Source: JBFMHP01 sp964557295 (GTDB lineage Bacteria > Pseudomonadota > Gammaproteobacteria > RBG-16-57-12). Taken from it: a stretch of DNA of 64,000 nt. The notes below the pieces were generated by a model that saw only the letters and a list, made by a program, of their open reading frames with translations, was not told the DNA's origin and searched no databases. Positions 15,259 to 24,800 of the stretch are shown here, piece by piece. Where the stretch lies: positions 1 through 64,000 of the forward strand of contig CAZKZP010000001.1 of the NCBI GenBank assembly GCA_964557295.1. Direction: 5' to 3'. Each line of letters starts with the position of its first letter. Position 1 is the stretch's first letter. The translations under genes and the position numbers were made by a program.

Positions 15259-17913
15259 TCACTGATCCAGTTGTCGGATGATCGCCTGCTCCAGCCGCCT
15301 GAGCTGTTCGGCGTCGACGAGTTTTTTGTTGTCCTGCCCAGTGATGAAGAAGGTGTCTTCCACCCGCTCGCCGAAGGTGCCGATCTTGGCCTTTTGCAGT
15401 TTCACGTGACACTCCCATAACGCCGCGCCGATGCGCGCCAGCAGCCCTGGACGGTCCGAGGTGGTGACCTTCATCACCGTGTGGCGGCTGATGTTGTCGT
15501 CCTGGAAGCTGACCTGCGTGGGGATCGGGAAGTGTTTCAGCGCGCGCGAGACGTGTTTGACGATGCGCGGCGGCTGGCTCGCATCCATCGCCAGGAATTT
15601 TTTCACACAGTGTTCGATTTCGCGCAGGGCGCGCTGGTCGGAGATCGGTTCGCCCTCGCTGTCGAGCACGATGAAGGTATCGAGGACAAAACCGTCGGCC
15701 GAGGTGATGATGCGCGCCTCCACGATGTTGAGGTCGAGCTGCCCGAGCGCGGCGGTCACCCGGGCGAACAGATAGTCGCGATCGCGGGTATAGATGAAGA
15801 TCTCGCTGCCGCCGCGCCGCGTCATCTGGCGGATGACGACCAGCGGGAGCTGCTCCGGTTTGGCAGTGACGATGTGGCGAGTCTGCCAGGCGATTTCATC
15901 GGAGGAATGCACGAGAAAATATTCTTCGTTGAGCCGGCTCCAGACCGCCTCCGCCTGCTCCTTGCCGATGCGGTGCAAGCGCAGTTCTTCGTGGGCCATT
16001 TGCTGGTTGTGCTGGAGCCGTTCAATCTGCTCCAGCGGATTGTCCAAACCGCGCTTGAGTGCGCGCGAGGCGGCGTGATAGAGCTCTTTGAGCAGCGCAT
16101 CCTTCCAGGAGTTCCACACCGCGGGGCTGGTGGCGCGGATGTCGGCGACGGTGAGCAGATAGAGGTAATCGAGCCGCTCCACGGTTTTGATCTCCGTGGC
16201 GAACTGGTTGATGACCTTGGTGTCGCTCAGATCGTTGCTTTGCGCGGTGACCGACATCAGCAAGTGATGGCGCACCAGCCAGCGCACCAGATCGGTGTCT
16301 TCGGAGCCGAGACCGTGCTGTTCACAGAATTCCCGCGCCGTGACTTCGCCGAGCACCGAGTGATCCCCGCCGCGGCCTTTGGCGATGTCGTGGAAGATGG
16401 CCGCGATATAGAGCAGCTCTGGTTTTTTCAGATAGTGGAAACGGCTGCTGCACAGCGGAAACTCGTGGGTGTATTCCGGCACCGAGAAGCGGCGGACGTT
16501 GCGCAGCGCGCGCAGGATGTGTTCGTCCACGGTGTAGACATGAAACAGATCATGCTGCATCTGGCCGACGATGCGGTTGAACACTGGCAGATAGGCCGCC
16601 AACACGCCATAACGATGCATGCGACGCAGTTCATGGGTCACGCCCACGGGTTGGCGCAGGATCTCGATGAACAGTTGCTGATTGGCGCGATCGGCGCGGA
16701 ATGCCGCGTCGATCAGATAGCAATGGTTGCGGATCTGGCGGATCGTGCCGGCGCGCACGCCTTTGATCTGCGGGTTCTGGCACAGGATCAGAAAGATCTC
16801 CAGCAGCGCGCTCGGGGTAGTAGCGAAGATGTCGGCGCGGGCCGCTTCAAGAAAGCCCTTGCGGATCTGAAAACGCGCGTTGATCGGTTTGGCTTCGTCC
16901 GACGTGGCGGCGTAGAGGATCTCTTCCTTGAACAACTGCAATAACATTTCATTGAGCCGGCTCAGCTCCATGATGTTGCGGTAATAATCCATCATGAAAT
17001 GTTCCACCGCCAGACGATGGTCGTGATCGGTGTAGCCGAACATCCGGGCGAGGGTGCGCTGATGATCGAACAGCAGGCGGTCTTCGCGCCGCCCCGTGAT
17101 GTTATGCAGCGCGATGCGGATGCGCCAGAGAAACTCCTGTCCATCATGGAGCATCTGATATTCCGCCGCGGTGAGAAAATGGTGCGCGACCAGATCATGC
17201 AGCGTATCCGCGCCGAAATGACGCTTGGCCACCCAGCCGATGACCTGGATGTCGCGCAGCCCGCCGGGGCCTTCCTTGATGTTGGGTTCGAGATTGTAGG
17301 CGGTGTCGTGGAACTTGTGGTGGCGCGTGACCTGTTCCTGGAGCTTGGCGGCGAAAAATTCGTCGCCCGGCCAGATGCTATCGGGGCCGGTGCGCCGGCG
17401 CATGGTGTCAAACAGTGCGCGCGAACCGTGCAGCAACCGGGCCTCCATCAGGTTGGTGGCGACGGTGATATCGCTCAAGGCTTGGGCTTCGCATTCGGCG
17501 ATCGTGCGCACACTGTGGCCGACCTCCAGCCCGATATCCCACAGCATGGTTAGAAACCGTTCCAGCGCAGCGCACAGTGCCGGATCCTGTTCATCGGCGA
17601 GCAGGATCATGATGTCGATGTCCGAGCGCGGCAGCAGTTCGCCGCGGCCGTAACCGCCCACCGCCACCAGGGCGACCTGGTCTTCCATCTGCGGGGTGAC
17701 GAACTGGCGCCAGGCCTGCATCAAGAGTTGATCGATCAGCCAGGCGTGTTGCTGCACCAGCGCGCCCGGACTGACGCCCGTCTCGAATTCCTTGCGCAGG
17801 CGTTGATTGGATTCTTTCAAGGCCTCGCGGAAGACGGGGATCGGCTTGTCCGTGACGGCAAGGCGGGCGGCAAAGCCGGCGTGGTCGAAGATCTCGGGTC
17901 CGGGGTGGGTCAT
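15259..17913 (-). CDS. glnD: bifunctional PII uridylyltransferase / uridylyl-removing enzyme
   Basis: GlnD adds UMP to PII proteins when glutamine is scarce and removes it when plentiful. The 884-residue product has the nucleotidyltransferase motif GGYGRGELLPRSDID at 86-100, a central HD domain for the removing activity (FHDIAKGRGGDHS near 460), and two C-terminal ACT domains for glutamine sensing (beginning EIFIYTRDRDYLF and TVMKVTTSDRPGLLARIG). The start ATG at 17913 overlaps the map stop in a TCAT/ATGA arrangement. The same frame stays open upstream to 18294, but that part is out of frame with Map and is not coding. No PII gene is in the window. Confidence 0.95.
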   Translation of the reverse strand: MTHPGPEIFDHAGFAARLAVTDKPIPVFREALKESNQRLRKEFETGVSPGALVQQHAWLIDQLLMQAWRQFVTPQMEDQVALVAVGGYGRGELLPRSDIDIMILLADEQDPALCAALERFLTMLWDIGLEVGHSVRTIAECEAQALSDITVATNLMEARLLHGSRALFDTMRRRTGPDSIWPGDEFFAAKLQEQVTRHHKFHDTAYNLEPNIKEGPGGLRDIQVIGWVAKRHFGADTLHDLVAHHFLTAAEYQMLHDGQEFLWRIRIALHNITGRREDRLLFDHQRTLARMFGYTDHDHRLAVEHFMMDYYRNIMELSRLNEMLLQLFKEEILYAATSDEAKPINARFQIRKGFLEAARADIFATTPSALLEIFLILCQNPQIKGVRAGTIRQIRNHCYLIDAAFRADRANQQLFIEILRQPVGVTHELRRMHRYGVLAAYLPVFNRIVGQMQHDLFHVYTVDEHILRALRNVRRFSVPEYTHEFPLCSSRFHYLKKPELLYIAAIFHDIAKGRGGDHSVLGEVTAREFCEQHGLGSEDTDLVRWLVRHHLLMSVTAQSNDLSDTKVINQFATEIKTVERLDYLYLLTVADIRATSPAVWNSWKDALLKELYHAASRALKRGLDNPLEQIERLQHNQQMAHEELRLHRIGKEQAEAVWSRLNEEYFLVHSSDEIAWQTRHIVTAKPEQLPLVVIRQMTRRGGSEIFIYTRDRDYLFARVTAALGQLDLNIVEARIITSADGFVLDTFIVLDSEGEPISDQRALREIEHCVKKFLAMDASQPPRIVKHVSRALKHFPIPTQVSFQDDNISRHTVMKVTTSDRPGLLARIGAALWECHVKLQKAKIGTFGERVEDTFFITGQDNKKLVDAEQLRRLEQAIIRQLDQ

Positions 17914-18683
17914 CTGGCGGCGGCTTCCTCGCGGCGCATGGTCAGTATTTCCACGCCCGTGTCGGTGACCAGCAGGGTGTGCTCCCATTGCGCGGACAGG
18001 CTGCGGTCCTTGGTGATGACGGTCCATTTGTCCGGCAGCAGCGTCACCGCCGCCTTGCCGGCGTTGATCATCGGCTCGATGGTGAAGGTCATGCCCGGCT
18101 CCAGCACCATGCCGGTGTTGGGCTGGCCGTAATGGAGGACTTGCGGCTCTTCGTGGAAGTTGCGCCCGATGCCATGGCCGCAATAATCGCGCACCACGGA
18201 AAAGCCGTGCTTCTCCGCATGACGCTGGATGGCGTGGCCGATGTCCCCCAGGCGCACCCCCGGCCGGACCATGTCGATGCCGATCCACAGGCACTCGTGA
18301 CTGATGCGCATCAGGCGCTCGGCGAGGATCGACGGCTTGCCGACGCCGAACATCATGCTGGTGTCGCCGTGATAATTATCCTTGATGACCGTGATGTCCA
18401 CATTGACGATATCGCCGTTCTTCAACTGCTTATCCCCCGGAATGCCGTGACAGACCACATGATTGACCGAGGTGCAGATGGACTTGGGAAAGCCGTGGTA
18501 ATTGAGCGGGGCGGGAATCGCCCCTTGCTGCTCGGTGATATACTTGTGACAGATTGCATCGAGCTCATCCGTCGTGATCCCCGGCTGCACGTGTTCGACG
18601 ATCATCTCCAGGACCTCGGCGGCCAGGCGCCCGGCAACGCGCATTTTGTCGATCTCGGCAGGGGTCTTGATATGTACTGTCAC
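17910..18683 (-). CDS. map: type I methionine aminopeptidase
   Basis: A 257-residue enzyme that removes the initiator methionine from new proteins. Metal ligands are seen as D96 (NVDITV) and D107 (HGDTSM), with the histidine of YCGHGIGRNFHEEP and two later glutamates. Length and motifs match bacterial type I enzymes. It is divergent from rpsB, the classical map/rpsB arrangement of Gammaproteobacteria, and overlaps glnD by 4 nt. Confidence 0.96.
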   Translation of the reverse strand: MTVHIKTPAEIDKMRVAGRLAAEVLEMIVEHVQPGITTDELDAICHKYITEQQGAIPAPLNYHGFPKSICTSVNHVVCHGIPGDKQLKNGDIVNVDITVIKDNYHGDTSMMFGVGKPSILAERLMRISHECLWIGIDMVRPGVRLGDIGHAIQRHAEKHGFSVVRDYCGHGIGRNFHEEPQVLHYGQPNTGMVLEPGMTFTIEPMINAGKAAVTLLPDKWTVITKDRSLSAQWEHTLLVTDTGVEILTMRREEAAAR

Positions 18684-18769
18684 TGATAAGTCCTTGTAAT
18701 GATTGTGTTTGACAACAGCGATGCCTCGCCGGGGTTTGGTGCTTTACATGAGCAATGGAGGCTAATTGT

Positions 18770-18798
18770 TTGTTGTCAGCGGGTATTTATGGTATAAA
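18770..18798 (+). promoter_or_regulatory. rpsB promoter candidate
   Basis: TTGTTG (18770-18775) and TATAAA (18793-18798) with an ideal 17-nt spacer precede rpsB. Transcription would begin near 18805 and give a leader of about 135 nt before the rpsB start, long enough for the S2-type autoregulatory leader known in Gammaproteobacteria. I did not resolve such a fold. Confidence 0.6.
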
Positions 18799-18941
18799 AT
18801 CGCCCGCTTTACGCGCAATGATTTCCTGATTCTTACCATCAGGTTTTGTTAAATACCCACATAAATCGTCACATACACCGGGTGCCTGCACGGTTGGTGT
18901 ATGGGATTTATGGAGGCTTAACCCAAACTTTAGGAGTTACT

Positions 18942-19694
18942 ATGAGCACTGTCACCATGCGTAACATGCTGGAAGCGGGTGTGCACTTCGGCCACCAAAC
19001 ACGCTTCTGGAATCCCCAAATGGCACCGTTTATCTTCGGTGCGCGCAACAAGATCCACATCATCAACCTGGAAAAAACGCTGCCGCTCTATAAAGAGGCC
19101 ATGAGCTTTGTCTCCGGCGTTGCCGCCAAGGGCGGTAAGATCCTGTTCGTAGGCACCAAGCGTGCCGCGCAGGAAGTCATGAAGGAAGAAGCCGAGCGTT
19201 GCGGCATGCCTTACGTCAACCATCGCTGGCTCGGCGGCATGCTGACCAACTTTCAGACGGTCAAGCAATCGATCAACCGCCTCAAAGCGCTCGAGCAACA
19301 AGCCTCCGACGGCAGCTTTGCCCGCTTGAGCAAGAAAGAAGCCCTGATGTGCAGCCGCGAGCTGGAGAAGCTCGAGCGCAGCCTGGGCGGCATCAAGAAC
19401 ATGAACGGTCTTCCGGATGCGATCTTCGTGGTCGACACCGGATTTGAAAAGATCGCCATCAGCGAAGCCAACAAGCTCGGCATCCCGGTGGTGGGCGTGG
19501 TGGACACCAACAACACGCCGAAGAATGTCGACTATATCATTCCGGGCAACGACGATGCGATGCGCGCCATCAAGCTCTACGTGCGCGGCGCCGCCGACGC
19601 CGTGACCGAAGGTCGCAGCTCCAGCCTGCTTCAGGCGGGCGCGATGAAGGATGAGTTTGTCGAAGTCACGGAAGCAGCCAAGGCGAATGCCTGA
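18942..19694 (+). CDS. rpsB: 30S ribosomal protein S2
   Basis: A 250-residue ribosomal protein S2, needed for translation initiation on the small subunit. The start MSTVTMRNMLEAGVHFGHQT is the family's typical N-terminus. The ATG at 18942 follows TTTAGGAG at good spacing, so the in-frame codons back to 18846 belong to the leader. It begins the long plus-strand block of translation and envelope genes. Confidence 0.97.
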   Translation: MSTVTMRNMLEAGVHFGHQTRFWNPQMAPFIFGARNKIHIINLEKTLPLYKEAMSFVSGVAAKGGKILFVGTKRAAQEVMKEEAERCGMPYVNHRWLGGMLTNFQTVKQSINRLKALEQQASDGSFARLSKKEALMCSRELEKLERSLGGIKNMNGLPDAIFVVDTGFEKIAISEANKLGIPVVGVVDTNNTPKNVDYIIPGNDDAMRAIKLYVRGAADAVTEGRSSSLLQAGAMKDEFVEVTEAAKANA

Positions 19695-19717
19695 GGGCGA
19701 TGACGGGCTGAAGAGAA

Positions 19718-19740
19718 AGAGGGGGCGCTGCCCCCTTTTT
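19718..19740 (+). terminator. rpsB-tsf attenuator hairpin
   Basis: A GC-rich stem GGGGGC / GCCCCC with a GCT-containing loop, bordered by A-rich sequence on the left and a T-run on the right, lies between rpsB and tsf. In Escherichia coli a partial terminator in this position reduces tsf expression relative to rpsB, and this hairpin probably acts likewise. Confidence 0.7.
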
Positions 19741-19805
19741 CCAAGGCGCAGCCCGGAAATTTCCGCATAGCTGGCGAAGTTACAGAATCAGAAGAGGATG
19801 AGGTT

Positions 19806-20687
19806 ATGAACATTTCTGCTGCATTGGTTAAAGAACTGCGCGAGCGTACCGGCTCGGGCATGATGGAATGCAAGAAGGCCTTGGTTGAAGCCAACGGCGA
19901 TATCGAACTGGCGGTCGAAAACATGCGCAAGAGCGGCCTGGCCAAGGCGGACAAGAAGGCGGGCCGCACCGCGGCCGAGGGCGCCATCGTCATCAAGATT
20001 TCCGGCAACGGCAAGCGTGCGGTCATGGTCGAAGTCAACAGCGAAACCGACTTCGTGGCCAAGAACGAAGACTTCATCAGTTTTTCCAACACCGTCGCCG
20101 AGCTGGCGCTGAATGAAAAGATCACCGACGTCGATGCGCTTTCGACCATGAAGCTGCCGAGCGGCGCCAAGGTCAACGAAGCGCGCCAGGCCTTGATCGC
20201 CAAGATTGGTGAGAATATCAATCTGCGGCGCATCGTGGCTGCGGCGGCAGAAAACGGCGTGGTCGGCAGCTATCTGCATGGCGGACGCATCGGCGTGCTG
20301 GTCGAGCTCGAAGGCGGCGATGTGAATCTGGCGCGCGATATCGCGATGCATGTGGCGGCCAACAAGCCGGTGTGTGTCTCCGAAGAGCAGGTGCCGGCCG
20401 AACTGATCGAGAAGGAAAAAGAGATCTTCACCGCGCAGGCGGCGGAAAGCGGCAAGCCCATGGAGATCATTCAGAAGATGGTCGTCGGCCGCGTGAACAA
20501 GTTCCTCAAAGAAGTGACCCTGCTCGGCCAGCCGTTCGTCAAGAATCCGGATCAAACCGTTGCGCAGCTGTTGAATGAAAAAGGCGCCACGGTGCTGGGG
20601 TTCGTCCGCATCGAAGTGGGCGAGGGCATCGAGAAGCAGACCGGTAATTTCGCCGAAGAGGTGATGGCCCAGGTTCGCGGGGGCTGA
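19806..20687 (+). CDS. tsf: elongation factor Ts
   Basis: A 293-residue nucleotide exchange factor for EF-Tu. It starts with the UBA-like domain (ALVKELRERTGSGMMECKKAL) and contains the TDFVAKNEDF motif of the EF-Tu-contacting core. ATG 19806 has AGAGGATGAGG upstream. It sits between rpsB and pyrH as in most Proteobacteria. Confidence 0.97.
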   Translation: MNISAALVKELRERTGSGMMECKKALVEANGDIELAVENMRKSGLAKADKKAGRTAAEGAIVIKISGNGKRAVMVEVNSETDFVAKNEDFISFSNTVAELALNEKITDVDALSTMKLPSGAKVNEARQALIAKIGENINLRRIVAAAAENGVVGSYLHGGRIGVLVELEGGDVNLARDIAMHVAANKPVCVSEEQVPAELIEKEKEIFTAQAAESGKPMEIIQKMVVGRVNKFLKEVTLLGQPFVKNPDQTVAQLLNEKGATVLGFVRIEVGEGIEKQTGNFAEEVMAQVRGG

Positions 20688-20692
20688 AGCCC

Positions 20693-21439
20693 ATGACGGG
20701 AACCGACAAGAAAAATAAGAACGCCTACAAGCGCGTGCTGCTCAAGTTGAGCGGCGAGGCGCTGATGGGCGACCTGGAATTCGGCATCGATCCAGTCATC
20801 ATCAAGCGCGTGGCCGAAGATGTCGCCGAGCTCTCGGCCTCCGGTCTCGAGCTGGGGCTGGTGGTCGGCGGCGGGAATATCTTCCGCGGTGTGAGTCTGT
20901 CGGCCGGTGGCATGGATCGCGCCACCGCCGATTACATGGGCATGCTGGCCACGGTGATGAACGCCTTGTCGCTGCAGGATGCCGTCGAGCGTACCGGCAC
21001 GTATTGCCGCGTGATGTCGGCGCTGCCGATCAACCAGGTCTGCGAGGAATACATCCGCCGCCGGGCGATCCGGCATATGGAAAAAGGCCGGGTGGTGATT
21101 TTCGCCGCGGGCACCGGCAATCCCTTTTTCACCACGGATTCGGCCGCGAGTCTGCGCGGCATCGAGGTCGGCGCCGAGGTGGTCTTGAAGGCGACCAAGG
21201 TCGACGGCGTGTATTCCAGCGATCCGATGAAAGATCCGACCGCGACACGGTATTCCCGTCTGACTTATGATGAGGTATTGGAGCGTAATCTCAAGGTCAT
21301 GGATGCGACGGCGATTGCCTTGTGCCGTGACTATTCCATGCCGCTGCGGGTATTCGACATGCACAAGCAGGGCGCGCTGATGCGCATCATCCGAGGCGAA
21401 GATGAAGGCACTTTGATCTACCAGGGGGATCCGCGATGA
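20693..21439 (+). CDS. pyrH: UMP kinase
   Basis: A 248-residue hexameric UMP kinase of the amino-acid-kinase fold, making UDP from UMP. The N-terminus has KRVLLKLSGEALMG and VVGGGNIFRG, the phosphate- and UMP-binding loops, and GTGNPFFTTDSAA later. It follows tsf after 5 bp and overlaps frr by 4 nt, so the genes are translationally coupled. Confidence 0.97.
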   Translation: MTGTDKKNKNAYKRVLLKLSGEALMGDLEFGIDPVIIKRVAEDVAELSASGLELGLVVGGGNIFRGVSLSAGGMDRATADYMGMLATVMNALSLQDAVERTGTYCRVMSALPINQVCEEYIRRRAIRHMEKGRVVIFAAGTGNPFFTTDSAASLRGIEVGAEVVLKATKVDGVYSSDPMKDPTATRYSRLTYDEVLERNLKVMDATAIALCRDYSMPLRVFDMHKQGALMRIIRGEDEGTLIYQGDPR

Positions 21440-21993
21440 TCAATGATATGAAAAAAGACGCCGAGAAACGCATGAAAAAGAGCGTGGAAGCGGCAGGAGT
21501 GGAATTCAGCAAGCTGCGCACCGGGCGTGCGCATCCGAGTTTGCTGGATCATGTGCATGTGGATTACTACGGCAATGTCACGCCGATCGCCCAAGTGGCG
21601 TCGGTGACGGCTTCCGATTCGCGTACCTTGACGGTCACGCCCTGGGACAAGAACATGATCCCGGCGATCGAAAAGGCGATCATGACCTCCGATCTCGGCT
21701 TGAATCCCGTGACCTCCGGCACCGTGATCCGCGTGCCGATGCCGGCGTTGACCGAGCAGCGCCGCAAGGAGCTGATCAAGGTGCTGCGCAGTGAGGGCGA
21801 GGCGGCGCGCGTGTCGATCCGCAATATTCGCCGTGACATGATGAACGAATTCAAGGCCCTGTTGAAGGACAAGAAAATCACGGAGGACGAGGAGCGTCGC
21901 GCGGGGGAGGATATCCAGAAGTTGACGGACAAGTATGTCCACGAGATCGATAAGCTCATCGAGCACAAAGAAAAGGATTTGATGGAAATCTAA
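21436..21993 (+). CDS. frr: ribosome recycling factor
   Basis: A 185-residue factor that, with EF-G, splits post-termination ribosomes. Recognised by length and by the KLRTGRAHPSLLDHV and VTPWDKNMIPAIEKAI segments. The ATG overlaps the pyrH stop codon. Confidence 0.97.
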   Translation: MINDMKKDAEKRMKKSVEAAGVEFSKLRTGRAHPSLLDHVHVDYYGNVTPIAQVASVTASDSRTLTVTPWDKNMIPAIEKAIMTSDLGLNPVTSGTVIRVPMPALTEQRRKELIKVLRSEGEAARVSIRNIRRDMMNEFKALLKDKKITEDEERRAGEDIQKLTDKYVHEIDKLIEHKEKDLMEI

Positions 21994-22046
21994 GCCTTTT
22001 CCTTGCAGTACGTTCCAAAACAACCAATGCGGATAGACCGTTGGCG

Positions 22047-22808
22047 ATGGCAGATACCAGTAATTTAATATCCCCTGACAAGGTGCCCCGACATATCGCC
22101 ATCATCATGGACGGCAACGGACGCTGGGCAAAAAAACGCGGGTTGCCGCGGTTTCTCGGCCACCGAGCCGGGGTCGAGGCGGTGCGCAACGTGGTGCGTG
22201 CCTGCATCAATCGAGGCATCTCCGTGTTGACCTTGTTCGCCTTCAGCAGCGAGAACTGGCAGCGGCCGGCCAAAGAGGTCGGCCTGCTGATGGAGTTGTT
22301 CGTGGCGACCCTGGACAAAGAGGTCAAACGCTTGCACAAGAACAATGTGCGGCTGCGGATCATCGGCGATCGAAGCGCGTTTGGCGAAGGCTTGCAGCAA
22401 CGCATCCGTGAGGCCGAGGCATTGACCAAGGGCAACACCGGGATGACGCTGGTGATCGCGGCCAATTATGGCGGACGCTGGGATGTGGCCCAGGCGGCCC
22501 AGCAATTGGCCGAGAAGGTGCGGGAAGGGTTGTTGCAGCCATCCGATATCACGCCGGAGCTGTTGAACCGCCACGTCGCGCTCGCGGACCTGCCGGAGCC
22601 CGATCTGCTGATTCGCAGCAGCGGCGAACAGCGCATCAGCAACTTTCTGATCTGGCAGTTGGCCTACACCGAACTCTATTTCACCGAAACCCTCTGGCCA
22701 GATTTCGATGATAAGGCCGTGGATGAAGCCCTGCACTCGTTTGCTAACCGTCAACGTCGTTTTGGTCAGACGGCTGAGCAGATCGCGCAGGAGCTGGTCG
22801 AGTGCTGA
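22047..22808 (+). CDS. uppS: undecaprenyl diphosphate synthase
   Basis: A 253-residue cis-prenyltransferase that makes the C55 lipid carrier for peptidoglycan and O-antigen. The catalytic HIAIIMDGNGRWAKKRG motif places the key aspartate at D22, and the C-terminal LLIRSSGEQRISNFL and ELYFTETLWPDF motifs are present. ATG 22047 is preferred over an in-frame TTG at 22041. It overlaps cdsA by 7 nt. Confidence 0.96.
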   Translation: MADTSNLISPDKVPRHIAIIMDGNGRWAKKRGLPRFLGHRAGVEAVRNVVRACINRGISVLTLFAFSSENWQRPAKEVGLLMELFVATLDKEVKRLHKNNVRLRIIGDRSAFGEGLQQRIREAEALTKGNTGMTLVIAANYGGRWDVAQAAQQLAEKVREGLLQPSDITPELLNRHVALADLPEPDLLIRSSGEQRISNFLIWQLAYTELYFTETLWPDFDDKAVDEALHSFANRQRRFGQTAEQIAQELVEC

Positions 22809-23617
22809 AACAACGGTTGATCACGGCTGCGATCCTGATTCCCCTGGTCGTCTGGGGAGTGCTGTCTCTGTCGATTCCCGCCTTCGCGGTGATTTTTGCC
22901 ATTGTGATCCTGGCAGGCAGCTGGGAATGGACGCACCTCGCCGGCATCCACTCCCTCCTGATGCGCGCAGGGTATCTGACCCTGGTGATCTTGGCGATGC
23001 TACTGCTGTGGCGGCTGCCGGTGTGGGAGACCTCTGCCGTGCTGCCCGTGCTGCTGGCCGCGCTGCTGTGGTGGGGCCTCGCCTTGGTCATGGTGGCGCG
23101 CTTCTCCGCGGCAACACACTATGGCGCCGCGAACCGCTTCTTGGCCGGGATCTGTATTCTCCTGCCGTCTTGGATGGCGTTGACGGCATTGCAGCATCCC
23201 GATGTCGCGGGACCCAAGCATGTATTGTTTCTGTTGACCCTGATCTGGGTCGCCGACAGCGGCGCCTATTTTGTCGGCCGCCGTTTTGGTAAACACAAGC
23301 TCGCGCCCAACGTCAGTCCGGGCAAGACGATCGAGGGCTTTGCCGGTGCCCTGTTGGGTACGCTGGTCTGTTCGGTGGTCGGCGTCTATTGGCTCGAGCC
23401 GGAGCGGGTCGCGCTGTTTGTCTTGCTTTGTGTGATCGTCATGTGCGCTTCGGTGCTGGGTGATCTGGTGGAGAGCATGTACAAGCGCCACGCGGGCCTG
23501 AAAGACAGCAGTCAGATATTGCCGGGGCATGGCGGTGTCCTCGATCGCATCGACAGCCTGACCGCCGCCGCGCCGATTTATACCCTGGGCGTGATCCTGC
23601 TGGAGCATGGCCTATGA
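22802..23617 (+). CDS. cdsA: phosphatidate cytidylyltransferase
   Basis: A 271-residue inner-membrane enzyme with about eight membrane segments that makes CDP-diacylglycerol from phosphatidate and CTP. The CdsA signature appears near the C-terminus as ESMYKRHAGLKDSSQILPG followed by HGGVLDRIDS. The start is a GTG inside the end of uppS, and the stop overlaps dxr in ATGA. Confidence 0.94.
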   Translation: MLKQRLITAAILIPLVVWGVLSLSIPAFAVIFAIVILAGSWEWTHLAGIHSLLMRAGYLTLVILAMLLLWRLPVWETSAVLPVLLAALLWWGLALVMVARFSAATHYGAANRFLAGICILLPSWMALTALQHPDVAGPKHVLFLLTLIWVADSGAYFVGRRFGKHKLAPNVSPGKTIEGFAGALLGTLVCSVVGVYWLEPERVALFVLLCVIVMCASVLGDLVESMYKRHAGLKDSSQILPGHGGVLDRIDSLTAAAPIYTLGVILLEHGL

Positions 23618-24795
23618 AGGGTATCTGCGTCCTGGGCGCCACGGGTTCGATCGGCGTCAACACCCTGGATGTCGTGGCGCGCCACCCCTCCCGTTATCAC
23701 GTCGTCGCCTTGACCGCGAATTCCCAGGTCGACAAGATGCTGCCGCTGTGTCTGGTGCACCGGCCGCGTTATGCGGTGATGACCGAGGAGCGCGCGGCGG
23801 CGCAGTTGCGCGCGGCCCTGGCGGAGACCGCGCCGCAGATCGAGGTGCTCTCCGGGGTGGCCGGTCTGGAGTTTGTCGCCGCGCTCGATGAGGTGGACTA
23901 CGTGATGGCCGCCATCGTCGGCGCCGCCGGACTGCGTCCCACGCTGGCCGCCGCGCGCGCGGGCAAGCGCGTGCTGCTGGCGAACAAGGAGGCGTTGGTG
24001 CTCTCGGGCAAGGTCTTCATGGACGAGATCAAACGCAGCGGCGCCGAGCTATTGCCGATCGACAGCGAACACAATGCGATCTTTCAATGCATGCCGGCGG
24101 ACTACAGTCGCGGCCTGGAGCATACCGGCGTGCGCCGCATCCTGTTGACCGCCTCGGGCGGCCCGTTCCGGCGCATGGCACTGGCGGATCTGGCGCATGT
24201 CACCCCGGAGCAGGCCTGCGCGCATCCCAACTGGGTGATGGGGCGGAAGATCTCGGTCGACTCGGCCACCATGATGAACAAGGGACTCGAACTGATCGAG
24301 GCCTGCTGGCTGTTCGACGCCCGTCCCGATCAGGTGCAGATCGTCGTGCATCCGCAAAGCGTGATTCATTCCATGGTCGAATATGTCGATGGCTCGGTGC
24401 TGGCGCAGATGGGAAATCCGGACATGCGCATCCCCATCGCACACGCCCTGGCCTGGCCCGCGCGCATCGATTCGGGTGCGGGGGCCTTGGATGTCTTCGC
24501 CGTGGCGCGGCTGGATTTCGAGGGCCCTGATCTGGAGCGGTTTCCATGCCTGCGCCTTGCGCGCGAGGCGATTGAAACCGGCGGCACCGCCCCGGCGGTG
24601 TTGAACGCCGCCAACGAAATCGCCGTGCAGGCGTTTCTCGACCGCAAAATCCCCTTTACCGCTGTTCCCACCGTGATCGAATACGCCTTGACCGCCCTGC
24701 CGGCGGCCGCGGCCGATAATCTCGAGGTGATCCTGCGGCAGGACGCCGCCGCGCGCGCGCTGGCCCACGACTACATCGTCAGACGGTATTGCTGA
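23614..24795 (+). CDS. dxr: 1-deoxy-D-xylulose 5-phosphate reductoisomerase
   Basis: A 393-residue NADPH-dependent enzyme making 2-C-methyl-D-erythritol 4-phosphate, the first committed step of the MEP isoprenoid pathway. GATGSIG at 8-14 binds NADPH, LLPIDSEHNAIFQC carries the metal-binding aspartate and glutamate, and TASGGPFR is the substrate loop. ispD and ispF of the same pathway are encoded at 52972 and 53694. Confidence 0.96.
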   Translation: MKGICVLGATGSIGVNTLDVVARHPSRYHVVALTANSQVDKMLPLCLVHRPRYAVMTEERAAAQLRAALAETAPQIEVLSGVAGLEFVAALDEVDYVMAAIVGAAGLRPTLAAARAGKRVLLANKEALVLSGKVFMDEIKRSGAELLPIDSEHNAIFQCMPADYSRGLEHTGVRRILLTASGGPFRRMALADLAHVTPEQACAHPNWVMGRKISVDSATMMNKGLELIEACWLFDARPDQVQIVVHPQSVIHSMVEYVDGSVLAQMGNPDMRIPIAHALAWPARIDSGAGALDVFAVARLDFEGPDLERFPCLRLAREAIETGGTAPAVLNAANEIAVQAFLDRKIPFTAVPTVIEYALTALPAAAADNLEVILRQDAAARALAHDYIVRRYC

Positions 24796-24800
24796 AGCCT

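Noticed and set aside
15259..18294. Continuous frame through glnD into map, as if a fusion
   Set aside because: The upstream 380 bp are out of frame with Map, whose own frame is complete and conserved. GlnD starts at 17913.
18846..18941. Upstream start for rpsB
   Set aside because: The added residues are not S2-like and lie in the transcribed leader; the ribosome-binding site is directly before 18942.
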